Source: CAYLKS01 sp964384205 [NCBI: uncultured bacterium] (GTDB lineage Bacteria > JAGOEH01). From it: a stretch of 34,416 nucleotides of DNA. The position numbers and the translations under genes are program-made. The stretch is from positions 1-34,416 of the forward strand of contig CAYLKS010000036.1 in assembly GCA_964384205.1 (NCBI GenBank), in the 5' to 3' direction. Under the pieces are notes generated by a model, which did no database searches, was not told the DNA's origin, and was given only the letters and a program-made list of their open reading frames with translations. Positions 34,223 through 34,416 of this stretch are shown in pieces (positions within the stretch are counted from its first letter, which is position 1; each line of letters opens with the position of its first letter).

Positions 34223-34395
34223 ATGACTCTTGGAGAGCCCCTAAAATATTTAAAAATTGGAAAATCTCCTCTTTATAAAATAACAAAAAAAGTCAGAATC
34301 TCTACTGTAAAAATTAAGATTGAAAAAATGACAAGATTATAAATTCGCATGGCTTTCAAGCAGGATTTAATAAAGAAAATAAAAATAATTTCTGA
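34223..34395 (+). pseudogene. Decayed excisionase-type (HTH_17, MerR-like) DNA-binding gene
   Basis: From the ATG at 34223 the frame reads MTLGEPLKYLKIGKSPLYKI and then KKVRISTVKI. This matches the start of excisionase-family helix-turn-helix proteins ('LTLEEAAxYLKIGKSTLYKLxKxGxIPAVKI'). The frame then degenerates and stops after 38 residues. In another frame the next bases encode HGFQAGFNKENKNNF, which resembles the expected continuation 'GRQWRFKKEDIDxW', before a TGA at 34393. So the gene looks frameshifted and mutated. It may be the relic of a mobile element. The sequence is short and the match is by eye. Confidence 0.4.
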
Positions 34396-34416
34396 AAAAA
34401 GATGCAATTCACTTCT

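Noticed and set aside
1-34416. tRNA, rRNA or insertion-sequence genes
   Set aside because: Reading the spacers on both strands I found no cloverleaf-type sequence, rRNA segment or transposase gene.

Overview
The window is a very AT-rich bacterial chromosome segment (roughly one quarter G+C by eye, not counted). It has dense operons with 1-22 nt overlaps and GGAG-type ribosome binding sites. The gene set suggests a strict anaerobe: rubredoxin, desulfoferrodoxin, rubrerythrin, ferredoxin-linked amino-acid oxidation and a sulfide-dependent homocysteine route. Small proteins resembling DUF4783 and DUF3098, plus a secreted PNGase F-like enzyme, point loosely to the Fibrobacteres-Chlorobi-Bacteroidetes (FCB) side of the tree. 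This placement is an inference; there is no rRNA or tRNA gene to settle it.

Layout: 1-757 (minus) is the edge of a prophage or its remnant, more GC-rich than the rest. 1106-3287 (plus) is an oxygen and iron defence operon: rubredoxin, desulfoferrodoxin, ferritin, two small regulator-like proteins and rubrerythrin. It ends in a strong hairpin shared with the convergent operon. 3366-8650 is a divergent proline-catabolism locus: a two-gene FAD/Fe-S proline dehydrogenase (minus), with a 77-residue unknown protein and P5C dehydrogenase (plus). 8881-14633 (plus) is a five-gene, mostly overlapping operon: alkaline-phosphatase-superfamily hydrolase, radical SAM protein, DUF39-ferredoxin homocysteine synthesis protein, UPF0280 protein and aspartate kinase. 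Its core should make homocysteine from aspartate semialdehyde with inorganic sulfide.

14685-21576 (minus) holds a large NtrY-like membrane histidine kinase, a flavodoxin-ferredoxin fusion, three small membrane or secreted proteins and a TPR/periplasmic-binding protein. 21612-30136 (minus) is a housekeeping run: unknown small protein, STAS protein, HEAT-repeat protein, UDP-glucuronate decarboxylase, ispE, spoVG, rplY, pth, a fused rpsF-rpsR gene, a DUF2232-like gene, rplI and a bifunctional nuclease. 30218-33532 (minus) is a secreted 1104-residue protein joining a PNGase F-like region to a purple-acid-phosphatase-like metallophosphoesterase, behind a consensus promoter. 33599-34416 is mostly non-coding, with short AT repeats, a promoter, a hairpin and a decayed excisionase-type helix-turn-helix gene.

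Most unusual points: the PNGase F-metallophosphoesterase architecture, the S6-S18 fusion, the homocysteine operon carrying an uncharacterised radical SAM enzyme and hydrolase, the single-chain Fe-S/flavin proline dehydrogenase subunit, and terminator-like hairpins lying directly against start codons.
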